Shown here one piece after another: positions 55,015-63,225 of a stretch of DNA of 64,000 nucleotides. The number at the start of each line of letters is the position of its first letter. The stretch's first letter is position 1. The DNA is from Sporomusa malonica. Its GTDB lineage: Bacteria > Bacillota > Negativicutes > Sporomusales > Sporomusaceae. Location: contig NZ_FWXI01000009.1 of NCBI RefSeq assembly GCF_900176355.1, positions 1 through 64,000 on the forward strand, read 5' to 3'. The translations under genes were made by a program, and so were the position numbers. Below the pieces are notes generated by a model. That model saw only the letters and a list, made by a program, of their open reading frames with translations. It did no database searches and was not told where the DNA came from.

Positions 55015-55287
55015 CTAGCTAAGCGCCCGGCTGATTGCTGTTGTTACCCGTGCTTCAATGGCAAAGTTCAATGCGCCTTTATCATTGGCATGTACGACAG
55101 CATCCTCAATACCGTGGCTTCTAAGTGTATTGATAATTACGGTCTTAATTTGCTCTCCATATTGCTGCATGGTAGGACTAACCAGTTCAACCTTTATTCC
55201 AGCCCCAGTCTCAGCTGGTGCCACCATTATCAAGATATCAGTGGATTCTACGCTGCCGGCTTGCGCCGCTTTCAGCAGTTTAGTCAT
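55015..55287 (-). CDS. citD: Citrate lyase acyl carrier protein (gamma subunit)
   Basis: A 90-residue carrier. The attachment site is the Ser in GSVES (Ser15), as in GTLES of characterised CitD. ATG at 55287 is chosen because GGGAGG lies about 7 bases upstream; the frame runs further upstream but without a site. First gene of the citD-citE-citF-citXG-oadA-like operon. citC, the ligase that acetylates the carrier, is not in the window. Confidence 0.93.
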   Translation of the reverse strand: MTKLLKAAQAGSVESTDILIMVAPAETGAGIKVELVSPTMQQYGEQIKTVIINTLRSHGIEDAVVHANDKGALNFAIEARVTTAISRALS

Positions 55288-55327
55288 AATAAATCCTCCC
55301 CCCATTATTGACAATCAACTATCGCAT

Positions 55328-55357
55328 ATTATAACTAATATTCTGACAGAACAACAA
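55328..55357 (-). promoter_or_regulatory. Promoter of the citrate lyase operon
   Basis: TTGTTG (55352-55357), 18-base spacer, TATAAT (55328-55333) on the minus strand, 41 bases upstream of the citD start. Confidence 0.55.
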
Positions 55358-55360
55358 TAC

Positions 55361-55396
55361 ATATACACGATTGAAAGCCATAACATATTTGTATAT
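55361..55396. promoter_or_regulatory. LysR-type operator candidate in the citD-lysR intergenic region
   Basis: ATATACA at 55361-55367 and TGTATAT at 55390-55396 form an inverted repeat just upstream of the cit promoter -35 box, the usual place for activation by a divergent LysR regulator. Confidence 0.45.
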
Positions 55397-55483
55397 CAGG
55401 ACTAACAAGTTCTCATGCTAAACAGGAGACTGGGACGCTAACGGCGTACATAGTAAGTATCGCTAATTGCAGGAGGATTACTT

Positions 55484-56362
55484 ATGGAAGACCGAGACTG
55501 GCTCATATTACAGGTTCTTTATGAGCAGAAAAATATTACTAAAACCGCCCAAGCACTATTCATATCACAACCAGCATTGACAGCACGACTACGGAATATT
55601 GAAGAAGAATTCGGCATTAAGATTGTCTATCGTACCAGCAAAGGTGTACATTTCACCCCACAAGGCGAGTATTTGGCTAAATCATCCGCCGATATGCTCT
55701 TTACCCTACGTAAAATCAAAGAACATGTAACAGATATGAACAGCAGCGTAGCCGGAACACTACGGTTAGGTGCCTCCAGCTATTTTACTATGTACATGCT
55801 GCCCAAGCTGTTAAAAGGCTTTAAACAGGAATATCCCCATGTTGAGTTTAAATTGACGACAACATGGAGTCGCGACATCTTTAACCTAGTACATAATCAG
55901 GACATTCATATTGGGTTTGTCAGCTCAGACTATGGCTGGCAGAGTCAGCGACATTTATTGTTTGAAGAGCCTATCTGTATTGCCTCAGCCAGCGAAATAA
56001 ACCTAAAAAATTTACCCAAGTTACCGCGAATTAACTATCAAACTGATTCGTTAATTAAAGCCCAGATTGATAAATGGTGGCGGGAAAACTTTTCTGAACC
56101 ACCCTCCATCAGCATGGAGGTAGATAAGCTCTCCACCTGCAAAGAAATGGTGGTGAATGGTTTGGGCTATGGCATTATGCCCTCGATGATTGTAAATAAT
56201 ATTGAGAATCTGCACAAAATCATCATCACCGATAAAGAGGGCAACCCCATACTGCGCCGAACATGGATGTTGTATCACGAAGATTTACTGGAGATGAACA
56301 TTGTCAGCGCGTTTGTTCATTTTGTTAAAAATATGGACTTTCCTAAGCTCTTTCTATCTTGA
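55484..56362 (+). CDS. LysR-family transcriptional regulator (citrate locus)
   Basis: A 292-residue LysR regulator: winged helix (ITKTAQALFISQPALTARLRNIEEEFG, about 18-44) and a substrate-binding-like effector domain. GCAGGAGG precedes the ATG by 7 bases. It is divergent from the citrate lyase operon and precedes the citrate transporter, so it very probably controls both. The effector may be citrate, by inference. Confidence 0.9.
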   Translation: MEDRDWLILQVLYEQKNITKTAQALFISQPALTARLRNIEEEFGIKIVYRTSKGVHFTPQGEYLAKSSADMLFTLRKIKEHVTDMNSSVAGTLRLGASSYFTMYMLPKLLKGFKQEYPHVEFKLTTTWSRDIFNLVHNQDIHIGFVSSDYGWQSQRHLLFEEPICIASASEINLKNLPKLPRINYQTDSLIKAQIDKWWRENFSEPPSISMEVDKLSTCKEMVVNGLGYGIMPSMIVNNIENLHKIIITDKEGNPILRRTWMLYHEDLLEMNIVSAFVHFVKNMDFPKLFLS

Positions 56363-56425
56363 AAAATAGCATATTTTCATTCTTTGCTGGTGCTATTATA
56401 ACGGCATAACTGTCTATCGAGTAAC

Positions 56426-56473
56426 AAAGTGGCTATGCCTATGCGAACTCCTTCGCAGGGACGTAGCCACTTT
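56426..56473 (+). terminator. Terminator after the lysR gene
   Basis: AAAGTGGCTA...TAGCCACTTT with an inner TGCGAA/TTCGCA hairpin and TCTTT tail, 64 bases after the stop codon. Confidence 0.7.
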
Positions 56474-56533
56474 CTTTGATAAAAACTATTAATACATAAA
56501 TAACTTTGATAACCAGCCATAAGGAGTTTGAAT

Positions 56534-56562
56534 TTTACTTATAGACTACTGTACTCTATACT
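56534..56562 (+). promoter_or_regulatory. Candidate promoter of the citrate transporter gene
   Basis: TTTACT (56534-56539), 17-base spacer, TATACT (56557-56562), about 58 bases before the start codon. Confidence 0.45.
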
Positions 56563-56620
56563 CAAATTCGTACACGACGCAAATTGTCGTAATTTTTAGT
56601 CAGAAAGGGGACTCTTTACA

Positions 56621-57919
56621 ATGCTCGCATTAATAGGATTTTTAATGGTTATCGTCTTTATGTACCTAATCATGTCCAAGCGGCTTTCAGCAATGACTGC
56701 CCTGACACTGGTTCCGCTCGTATTTGCTATTGCCCTTGGTTTTGGCCCCAAACTTGGCGTAATGTCGCTTGATGGTATCAAAAAGGTAGCCCCTACTGGA
56801 ATCATGATTTTGTTTGCCATACTGTATTTCGGTGTAATGATTGACGCTGGCCTGTTTGATCCGCTTATCAACCGGATTTTAAAAGCCGTTAAGGGTGACC
56901 CGATGAAGGTTGTTGTCGGTACAGCTGTTTTAGCTGGTATTGTTTCACTTGATGGCGATGGCTCAACAACCTATATGATTACCTGCTCAGCAATGCTGGC
57001 TGTTCACCGCCGCATTGGCATTCATCCAATGGTTTTGCCTGCTATGGCCATCATGCAGAACGGTGTTATGAACATCCTGCCTTGGGGCGGTCCTACCGGC
57101 CGGGTTATGAGTGCCTTAAGCCTTGAGGCATCTGATGTTTTTGTTCCCTTGATTCCTGCCATGATTGCCGGTACCATCTGGGTGCTCTTCGTAGCTTACC
57201 GTATTGGTTTAAAAGAACGTGCACGTCTCGGAACACTGCATATGAATAATGGAATGTCCGAAGCAGCTACTAATGCGGTTGACGCTGAAGCTGAAAAACT
57301 CAAGCGGCCCCACCTGTTCTGGGTTAACCTTGGAATAACTGTTATACTCATGGCTGCTTTAGTAAAAGAAATTCTGCCTCTAAACGTCCTGTTTATGATT
57401 GGCACATCGCTTGCCTTAATTATCAATTACCCCAAAATTAAAGACCAGCAGGCTCGTATCGCAAACCATGCTGCCAATGCGCTACCGGTTATTGCCATGG
57501 TTTTCGCAGCTGGTATTTTTATGGGTATCATGTCTGGCACCAAGATGGTTGACGCCATGGCTGCCTCCCTTATATCGGTCATTCCTCCGTCCATGGGTCC
57601 GCACCTGGCGCTTATTACCGCCTTGGCTAGTTTACCGTTTACCTTCTTCCTGACTAACGACGCCTTTTACTTCGGTGTTGTGCCAATTCTGGTTAAAACT
57701 GCGGCAACCTATGGTATTACCCCTGCTGAGATTGCCCGCGCTTCCTTGATTGGACAAGGCGCCCATCTTCTAAGCCCGCTTGTTGCTTCAACCTATCTCC
57801 TGGTTGGCCTCAATGGTGTTGAATTCGGCGATTTCCAAAAGTACACTCTGCTCTGGGCCATTGGTACTTCATTAGTTATGTTGGTCTTGTCGCTAGCTAT
57901 CGGGATCATTCCTTTCTAA
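56621..57919 (+). CDS. CitMHS-family citrate transporter
   Basis: A 432-residue secondary transporter with about 12 membrane spans. It belongs to the CitMHS family, whose characterised members carry citrate with divalent metal and protons. Conserved stretches include VSLDGDGSTTYMITCSAML and NDAFYFGVVPIL. GAAAGGGG precedes the ATG. It lies next to the cit regulator and the citrate lyase operon, so citrate uptake is strongly supported. Confidence 0.92.
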   Translation: MLALIGFLMVIVFMYLIMSKRLSAMTALTLVPLVFAIALGFGPKLGVMSLDGIKKVAPTGIMILFAILYFGVMIDAGLFDPLINRILKAVKGDPMKVVVGTAVLAGIVSLDGDGSTTYMITCSAMLAVHRRIGIHPMVLPAMAIMQNGVMNILPWGGPTGRVMSALSLEASDVFVPLIPAMIAGTIWVLFVAYRIGLKERARLGTLHMNNGMSEAATNAVDAEAEKLKRPHLFWVNLGITVILMAALVKEILPLNVLFMIGTSLALIINYPKIKDQQARIANHAANALPVIAMVFAAGIFMGIMSGTKMVDAMAASLISVIPPSMGPHLALITALASLPFTFFLTNDAFYFGVVPILVKTAATYGITPAEIARASLIGQGAHLLSPLVASTYLLVGLNGVEFGDFQKYTLLWAIGTSLVMLVLSLAIGIIPF

Positions 57920-57950
57920 AACGCCGATTTCTTTTGTTATACGGTTTAAA

Positions 57951-57990
57951 AATACGACAGAACCTGCTTCCTGAGGTTCTGTCGTATTTT
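57951..57990 (+). terminator. Terminator after the citrate transporter
   Basis: AATACGACAGAACCT/AGGTTCTGTCGTATT perfect stem with an 8-base loop, followed by TTTTC. Confidence 0.85.
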
Positions 57991-58044
57991 CACTTTCAGA
58001 GATAAAGTGGTAATATATACTCATTACGTTATAAAAGGTGAATC

Positions 58045-59088
58045 ATGTACACACAATCGTTCTTACTATTCGTGCTTGCTATTCTAGGCGGCTACTTATT
58101 CAGTATTGTCCATATCCCTTTGCCTTGGACGTTAGGACCGTTGGTTATGGGAGTTATTTGGAAAACAGGTACAAACAAGCCAGTTTACTGGCCGAAAAAG
58201 ATTCGTAATATTGGCATGGTTATTCTCGGCTTTATGATGGGTAGTCCATTTACCCCAGCCGTCGCTCACCAGGTACTGTATCAATTACCAGCAATGCTGA
58301 CAATCACACTAGTCCTCATTAGCCTGTGTCTTGCCACAGGCTATATCGTTGGCCGTTACACTGGTGTTGGCTTAGCCAACAGCATCATTGGCAGCATACC
58401 TGGCGGCCTATCCCAAATGTCTATTATCTGTGAAGAAACCAAAGGCACTGATGTATCAGTAGTAACCCTCATGCAAACAGTCCGCGTGATTACTGTTGTA
58501 TTCACTGTACCGCTGCTGGCACTACACGGCATTGCTGACAAAGTTTCCCCTGCCAGTCGGCTACTATCAACCATGAGTTTTAGCGAACTTCCAATGCTGA
58601 TTCTGTTCGCAGTGGCTATCCTGTCACTAATCAAATTAGCTAAGCGTTTACATATATCCAATGTATATGTAATTTCCCCTGTTTTGGGTACGGCGCTCCT
58701 TGTCCTATCCGGCTTCGAGGCTCCTGCTTTGCCTAACTCGGTGATTGCCTTAGCCCAGATTTTTGTAGGCATCCGGATGGGGATAGATGTTGATTTTGGC
58801 AGTCTTAGTAATTGGAAAACTATCGCACTGTCAAGTTTGCTCAGTGTATCGGCGGTCATCGGAATTTTGTTTGGAATCGCCTTTATCTTTTCCCAACTCT
58901 ACTCAATGTCGTTGGTAACAGCTTTTATTAGTATGTCTCCTGGCGGGATGTCCGAGATGGGCCTCACAGCCATAACAGCCAATGCTGACTTGCCTACTGT
59001 GGTGTCCTATCAATTATTCCGGCTGCTATTTGTCCTCGTTGTCTGCGTACCAGCTGTCAGGTGGTGGCTACGCAAAAACTGCTCCTAG
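58045..59088 (+). CDS. AbrB family membrane protein (putative transporter)
   Basis: A 347-residue polytopic protein with a duplicated AbrB domain; the two copies show matching segments NSIIGSIPGGLSQM (about 113-126) and FISMSPGGMSEMGLTA (about 293-308). The family was once called ammonia monooxygenase-like but is better seen as putative transporter or aromatic/organic acid-related. It starts 125 bases after the citrate transporter gene, across a terminator. A link to citrate is possible but unproven. Confidence 0.85.
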   Translation: MYTQSFLLFVLAILGGYLFSIVHIPLPWTLGPLVMGVIWKTGTNKPVYWPKKIRNIGMVILGFMMGSPFTPAVAHQVLYQLPAMLTITLVLISLCLATGYIVGRYTGVGLANSIIGSIPGGLSQMSIICEETKGTDVSVVTLMQTVRVITVVFTVPLLALHGIADKVSPASRLLSTMSFSELPMLILFAVAILSLIKLAKRLHISNVYVISPVLGTALLVLSGFEAPALPNSVIALAQIFVGIRMGIDVDFGSLSNWKTIALSSLLSVSAVIGILFGIAFIFSQLYSMSLVTAFISMSPGGMSEMGLTAITANADLPTVVSYQLFRLLFVLVVCVPAVRWWLRKNCS

Positions 59089-59090
59089 GT

Positions 59091-59306
59091 TTAACCCCGC
59101 TTATGCTCAATGTCACGTAACCGTTCAAAAAACCTTTCGACTTTTCCTACTTCTCCGGTTGCTTCATATTCATAAAGCCAACCGCCAATTTCACTGCGGC
59201 TCTCGACAAACCGAAGATCAATCAAACATTCTTCTCCCAATACATTAGCCCGTCTCGGTTCAAGCGGAGTGATAACAGGTTCAGTAATTTTAACAAATTT
59301 GCGCAA
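59091..59306 (-). CDS. Hypothetical protein, 71 residues
   Basis: A small acidic/basic protein starting with TTG (MRKFVKITEPVITPLEPRRA). GAGGT lies 7 bases upstream of this start, which supports it as a real gene. No family is recognised; its mixed strand-helix pattern would fit a small alpha/beta fold. It converges with the AbrB gene, the two stop codons lying 2 bases apart. Confidence 0.55.
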   Translation of the reverse strand: MRKFVKITEPVITPLEPRRANVLGEECLIDLRFVESRSEIGGWLYEYEATGEVGKVERFFERLRDIEHKRG

Positions 59307-59481
59307 TTTATTGACCTCACTTAAAAATTAAACTAATCTTTGGTTCTATTATAGCAAGAATAACTACTGCCAGTCATCTTTAAACTATTATCTTGACTTT
59401 TTTTCACTTTCATATTACATTGATGGTGTCGAGCCCTCTTGTTTAAGAGGACAAAATATGACAAGGTGAGTGATTAAATTA

Positions 59482-59760
59482 ATGTCAGAAAGAATGAGCC
59501 TGCAAGATGTTCTACGGGAGCATGGCATCCCACTCGCAACCCTCAATGTTACAGCATCACAGCAAGATTGCTCAGCTCTCCGTGAACGTCTCATTGCTAT
59601 CAGAGACCTCAGCCAAGCTAAAGAACAAGGCTATCTAGAGGTAGCCTGCACATTTTATATCGATGTCCATGATATTGACCGGTATTTATCCGGAGAATTG
59701 CCAACTCTATCTGAAATATACACTTTCCCGGAAGATGTTAAGACATATAAGGAGGAATAA
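59482..59760 (+). CDS. Hypothetical protein, 92 residues
   Basis: A small soluble protein beginning MSERMSLQDVLREHGIP. The start is uncertain: ATG at 59482 is 12 bases after AAGGTGAG, whereas GTG at 59470 overlaps it. No homologue recognised. It lies 8 bases upstream of the signal-peptide protein gene and is probably cotranscribed. Its C-terminus has an acidic YxxPEDVKTYKEE end. Confidence 0.55.
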   Translation: MSERMSLQDVLREHGIPLATLNVTASQQDCSALRERLIAIRDLSQAKEQGYLEVACTFYIDVHDIDRYLSGELPTLSEIYTFPEDVKTYKEE

Positions 59761-59768
59761 CTACTAAC

Positions 59769-60212
59769 ATGAAAAAATTATTATTGCTGACTTTTGTATG
59801 CATGTTTGCATTTAATACTGTGAGTTTTGCTGCCGTAAGTGGTTCCAAATCCAAAATCTCGTCTCCTTCTGCGAAACCCCCAACAACCCAGACAGCACCT
59901 GGTTCTAGCAACTATAAGCCCTCGGCTCCAGCTCAAAGCTACAGTGACAAAGCACCTGCGGCAGCTGCTAAACCTAATTCCCAGCCAATACAGCAGCAAA
60001 ATAGTGGTGGTTTTTTGCGTAGCGCCGGTCTTTTCGGCGGCGGCATGCTCTTAGGCAGTATGCTTGGCGGTATGTTTGGTTTTGGCAACTCTGGTATGTT
60101 TGCCAACATTATGGGCATGTTATTCAACGTTATGTTGCTAGCTGGCGTATTTATGGCCGGACGCTTTTTGTGGGATAAATTCAAAAACCGAGATAAAAAA
60201 CAACAACGGTAA
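59769..60212 (+). CDS. Secreted Pro/Ser-rich protein with Gly-rich membrane segment
   Basis: A 147-residue protein: signal peptide (MKKLLLLTFVCMFAFNTVSFA), a low-complexity Ser/Pro/Ala/Gln region (about 22-78), a Gly/Phe-rich hydrophobic stretch (GGFLRSAGLFGGGMLLGSML), another hydrophobic segment and a basic tail. This pattern resembles the N-terminal part of Tim44/YqfA-like membrane-associated proteins but I cannot assign a function. AAGGAGGAA precedes the ATG. Confidence 0.6.
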   Translation: MKKLLLLTFVCMFAFNTVSFAAVSGSKSKISSPSAKPPTTQTAPGSSNYKPSAPAQSYSDKAPAAAAKPNSQPIQQQNSGGFLRSAGLFGGGMLLGSMLGGMFGFGNSGMFANIMGMLFNVMLLAGVFMAGRFLWDKFKNRDKKQQR

Positions 60213-60218
60213 ATTGTT

Positions 60219-60249
60219 AAACGGGATGCAGGCTGCATCCCGTTTTTTC
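60219..60249. terminator. Bidirectional terminator between convergent genes
   Basis: AAACGGGATGCAG/CTGCATCCCGTTT perfect stem with minimal loop, T-run on the plus side and A-run on the minus side. It serves the secreted protein gene and the polyphosphate kinase 2-type gene. Confidence 0.88.
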
Positions 60250-60259
60250 TTTTATACTC

Positions 60260-61765
60260 TCAATCGTCTAGTTTGCGCTCTATCGCCTCTACCACTGTCT
60301 GAATCACCTTTTTCCTGGCATATTCTTTTGAATTGGCTTCCACCAAAGTCCATGGTGCATAGGTAGTACTTGTGCGGAAAAACATCTCGTCAACTGCCTT
60401 CTCATATAATTCCCATTTTTCCCGGTTGCGCCAATCCTCGCCAGTTATTTTCCACTGCTTGCCTGGGTTCGCCATTCGCTCTTCAAAACGGCGTTTTTGT
60501 TCCTCTTTATCAATATGCAGCCAAAATTTTATGAGCACTGCACCGAAGTTTGCCCATTGTTCTTCCATTTCATTGATTTCTTTATAGGCTTGCCGCCAAT
60601 GGCTTTCCCGGCAAAAGCCTTCGACCCGCTCAACCAGCACCCGGCCATACCAGCTGCGGTCAAATATTGCAATATGTCCGGCTTTGGGAACATTACGCCA
60701 AAAGCGCCACAGATAGTGATGCGCTTTTTCTTCCTCTGTCGGCGCGCTGATAGGAATAACGGTATAGCCGCGCGGGTCCATATGTTGGGTGAGCCGGCGA
60801 ATGGCCCCGCCTTTGCCAGCTGCATCCCAGCCTTCAAACGCAATGATTACCGGTATGCGTTTGTTATAGATAATATGTTCTAGTTCTCTTACTCTGCTCT
60901 GGTAGAGTTTCATGGAGCTTTCATATTCAGCATCCTTGATATTTTTTGTCAAATCAACTCCGGCAAGAATTGATGAAGTAAAAATCTTGGACAAACCCGA
61001 ACCAGCCAGTGGCTTATCGACAGATATAGTGTTCTTTGCTTCTAGTTCAGCCTGTGCAACGGCAATCCGCTTCTCCATGGCTTCGATAACAGTAGCAATG
61101 ATTTTTAAGGCGGCGTACCGCCGATCATGGGCTTCAATTATTGTCCAGGCAGCACATTCGGCATCTGTCTGCTGCAGCATATCTTCTATGGCGAGAAGAT
61201 ATTTGTTATATTGACGATGGTGTTCCCAGTCAGCCTCTGTTACCCGCCAGGCAGTAGCCGGATCCTGTTCCAGTTTCTCCAGCCGCTTGCGTTGTTCTTT
61301 TTCACTAATATGCAGAAAAAATTTGATGATTAGTGTCCCATCATCTGACAACTGTCTTTCAAAAGAAAGACTGTTATGAAATACTTTCTGTATTTCCTGG
61401 GGGCTGGCACTCTTGTCCACTCTGTCATTTAGGATCTTGGTATACCAACTTCTGTCCAGTATTACCATCCGTCCACACCGAGGAGTTTTGTTCCAGAACC
61501 GCCAGAAGTAAGGCCGCATAACGGCTTCTTCATTGGGTTCTCCGATGGAGTAGACGTTAAAACCGCGCGGATCGAGCGTAAGAATAAGTTCGTTAATCAA
61601 GGTTCCTTTACCAGCTGCATCCCAGCCTTCAAAGAGAATTAAGACCGGAATCCCCAAATCCCGGGCCTGGCGTTGCAGCTCTCCCAGCCGTTCGCTTAGC
61701 CTGTCAATCATCTCTTTGTATTCGGCCTTACTAATCTTCTTTTTTAAGTCTACCTTTTCCAACAT
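60260..61765 (-). CDS. pap: Polyphosphate:AMP phosphotransferase (duplicated PPK2)
   Basis: A 501-residue protein of two fused PPK2 domains. Walker A GWDAAGKGT is at 47-55 in the first and GWDAAGKGG near 309 in the second; both keep the lid-like FDRSWYG or LDRSWY segments. Two-domain class II PPK2 enzymes phosphorylate AMP to ADP with polyphosphate. The gene stands alone. Confidence 0.9.
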   Translation of the reverse strand: MLEKVDLKKKISKAEYKEMIDRLSERLGELQRQARDLGIPVLILFEGWDAAGKGTLINELILTLDPRGFNVYSIGEPNEEAVMRPYFWRFWNKTPRCGRMVILDRSWYTKILNDRVDKSASPQEIQKVFHNSLSFERQLSDDGTLIIKFFLHISEKEQRKRLEKLEQDPATAWRVTEADWEHHRQYNKYLLAIEDMLQQTDAECAAWTIIEAHDRRYAALKIIATVIEAMEKRIAVAQAELEAKNTISVDKPLAGSGLSKIFTSSILAGVDLTKNIKDAEYESSMKLYQSRVRELEHIIYNKRIPVIIAFEGWDAAGKGGAIRRLTQHMDPRGYTVIPISAPTEEEKAHHYLWRFWRNVPKAGHIAIFDRSWYGRVLVERVEGFCRESHWRQAYKEINEMEEQWANFGAVLIKFWLHIDKEEQKRRFEERMANPGKQWKITGEDWRNREKWELYEKAVDEMFFRTSTTYAPWTLVEANSKEYARKKVIQTVVEAIERKLDD

Positions 61766-61904
61766 AATGGCTGCCCCCTTCGTTATATCTCGGAGTATTT
61801 TGTCTCATTGATCATCTTTTGTAATTACCATTATTTTAACAAAATTACGACTTTTATTATAGTTTTTAAGTTAGATAATTCTCCAGTCTTTATCACCTTA
61901 TATA

Positions 61905-61944
61905 AAAAACATTCGGATTGCCGCTAGCGCATTCCGAATGTTTT
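61905..61944 (-). terminator. Terminator after the PepSY-type membrane gene
   Basis: Stem AAAACATTCGGA/TCCGAATGTTTT around a 15-base loop, just after the stop codon at 61949, with T-run on the minus strand. Confidence 0.75.
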
Positions 61945-61948
61945 GCTT

Positions 61949-62341
61949 TCACCTTCTGTTTCTTCTTACCTTTAGGATTGGGATTGAGAGGTACACACCG
62001 GTTACTGTAAGGATTATCAACCCAATTGCCGAGAAATCAACAATCCACTTCAATTCAAACCCACCAACCTTGCCCTGATGCAGTCCCTTGGCAAACCCAA
62101 AAGCATTGAACTCATTTGAGGCTGGTTTAAATGGTGGCTCCACCCCTCTTGTAGTAGGAGCTGTACCCTGCTCAATATTTGACTGGGGACTTGCTTGCGG
62201 CATTTGTGGTTTCCCTTGTTGGCCAACAATCCAGGGTTCTGCTAGTATTAGGCCTGTAACTGCTTCGATAAGTAGGACAATTGCTAAGATAAGGCCTATC
62301 CACATATGCATTTTTCGTGCTGCCTGATAGATTATAACCAC
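61949..62341 (-). CDS. PepSY-associated membrane protein
   Basis: A 130-residue protein with two membrane spans (about 10-34 and 100-122) around a Pro/Gln/Asn-rich extracytoplasmic loop; the start KMHMWIGLILAIVLLIEAVTGL resembles PepSY_TM-associated proteins. The start is unclear: GTG at 62341 directly abuts AGGAGG. It is divergent from the two-component system, which may sense envelope or metal stress. Function unknown. Confidence 0.65.
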   Translation of the reverse strand: MVIIYQAARKMHMWIGLILAIVLLIEAVTGLILAEPWIVGQQGKPQMPQASPQSNIEQGTAPTTRGVEPPFKPASNEFNAFGFAKGLHQGKVGGFELKWIVDFSAIGLIILTVTGVYLSIPILKVRRNRR

Positions 62342-62550
62342 CTCCTAATTTTACTATTATCATTTTGATTCACATTTATTCTCCACGAAACAACGCTCCT
62401 TTTATTTCTATTCCTATCATTTTACCCAAAAATTATTAGATTTTCCTTTGAAAACAAATGATTTTCCAAGATTATTCAGTTACAATCATACATAGCAATT
62501 ATAAACACACAACATTTATTTATGGTAAATTGTCCAAAGGAGCCCTATTT

Positions 62551-63225
62551 ATGAGACTACTCTTAGTTGAAGATGAATACCGCCTCTCAGAAGCATTATC
62601 CCATATCCTCAAAAAACATGGATACGCAGTTGATTCTGCCTTTGATGGAGAAACAGGTTTGGATATGGCAGCCACAGGCGTCTACGACATCCTCATCTTA
62701 GACCGCATGCTACCTGTACGAGATGGTATTTCTGTTTTAAAAGAATTCCGTGTTCTGGGCTTTGAGACCCCAGTGATCTTTTTAACAGCCAAAGATTCTA
62801 CCAAAGACCGAGTAGAAGGTTTAGATTCTGGTGCTGACGATTATCTAGTTAAGCCCTTTTCGTCAGAAGAGTTGCTAGCCCGCCTCCGTGCCTTATCCCG
62901 CCGGCAAACTAAACATTTAACTAACGATAAGCTGGAGGCTGCAGGCTGGATGTTAGACCCCCTGCGCTGTGAAGTAACTAAAGATAACGAGATTGTTAAA
63001 CTAACAGCAAAAGAAGCACTTTTGCTTGAATTATTAATGCGTAACTACGGACTGGTTGTCAGCAAAGAGCGCATCTGGGAAAAAGTTTGGGGCTTCCAGA
63101 CTAATATTGAAATAGCCAATGTTGATCTTTACATTCATTATTTGCGCCGAAAACTTAACACGTCCTATATTAAAACCGTTAGAGGTATCGGCTATTACTT
63201 AAAGGAGGAAAGCCATGTTTCGTAA
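62551..63225 (+). CDS. OmpR-family response regulator
   Basis: A 224-residue regulator. Receiver domain with acidic Glu7-Asp8, phospho-acceptor Asp51 (LILDRMLP) and Lys in LVKPFSS (near 101); C-terminal winged helix (about 130-224). ATG at 62551 is chosen since AAAGGAG lies 8 bases upstream. It overlaps the histidine kinase start by 11 bases and forms a classical pair. Confidence 0.95.
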   Translation: MRLLLVEDEYRLSEALSHILKKHGYAVDSAFDGETGLDMAATGVYDILILDRMLPVRDGISVLKEFRVLGFETPVIFLTAKDSTKDRVEGLDSGADDYLVKPFSSEELLARLRALSRRQTKHLTNDKLEAAGWMLDPLRCEVTKDNEIVKLTAKEALLLELLMRNYGLVVSKERIWEKVWGFQTNIEIANVDLYIHYLRRKLNTSYIKTVRGIGYYLKEESHVS

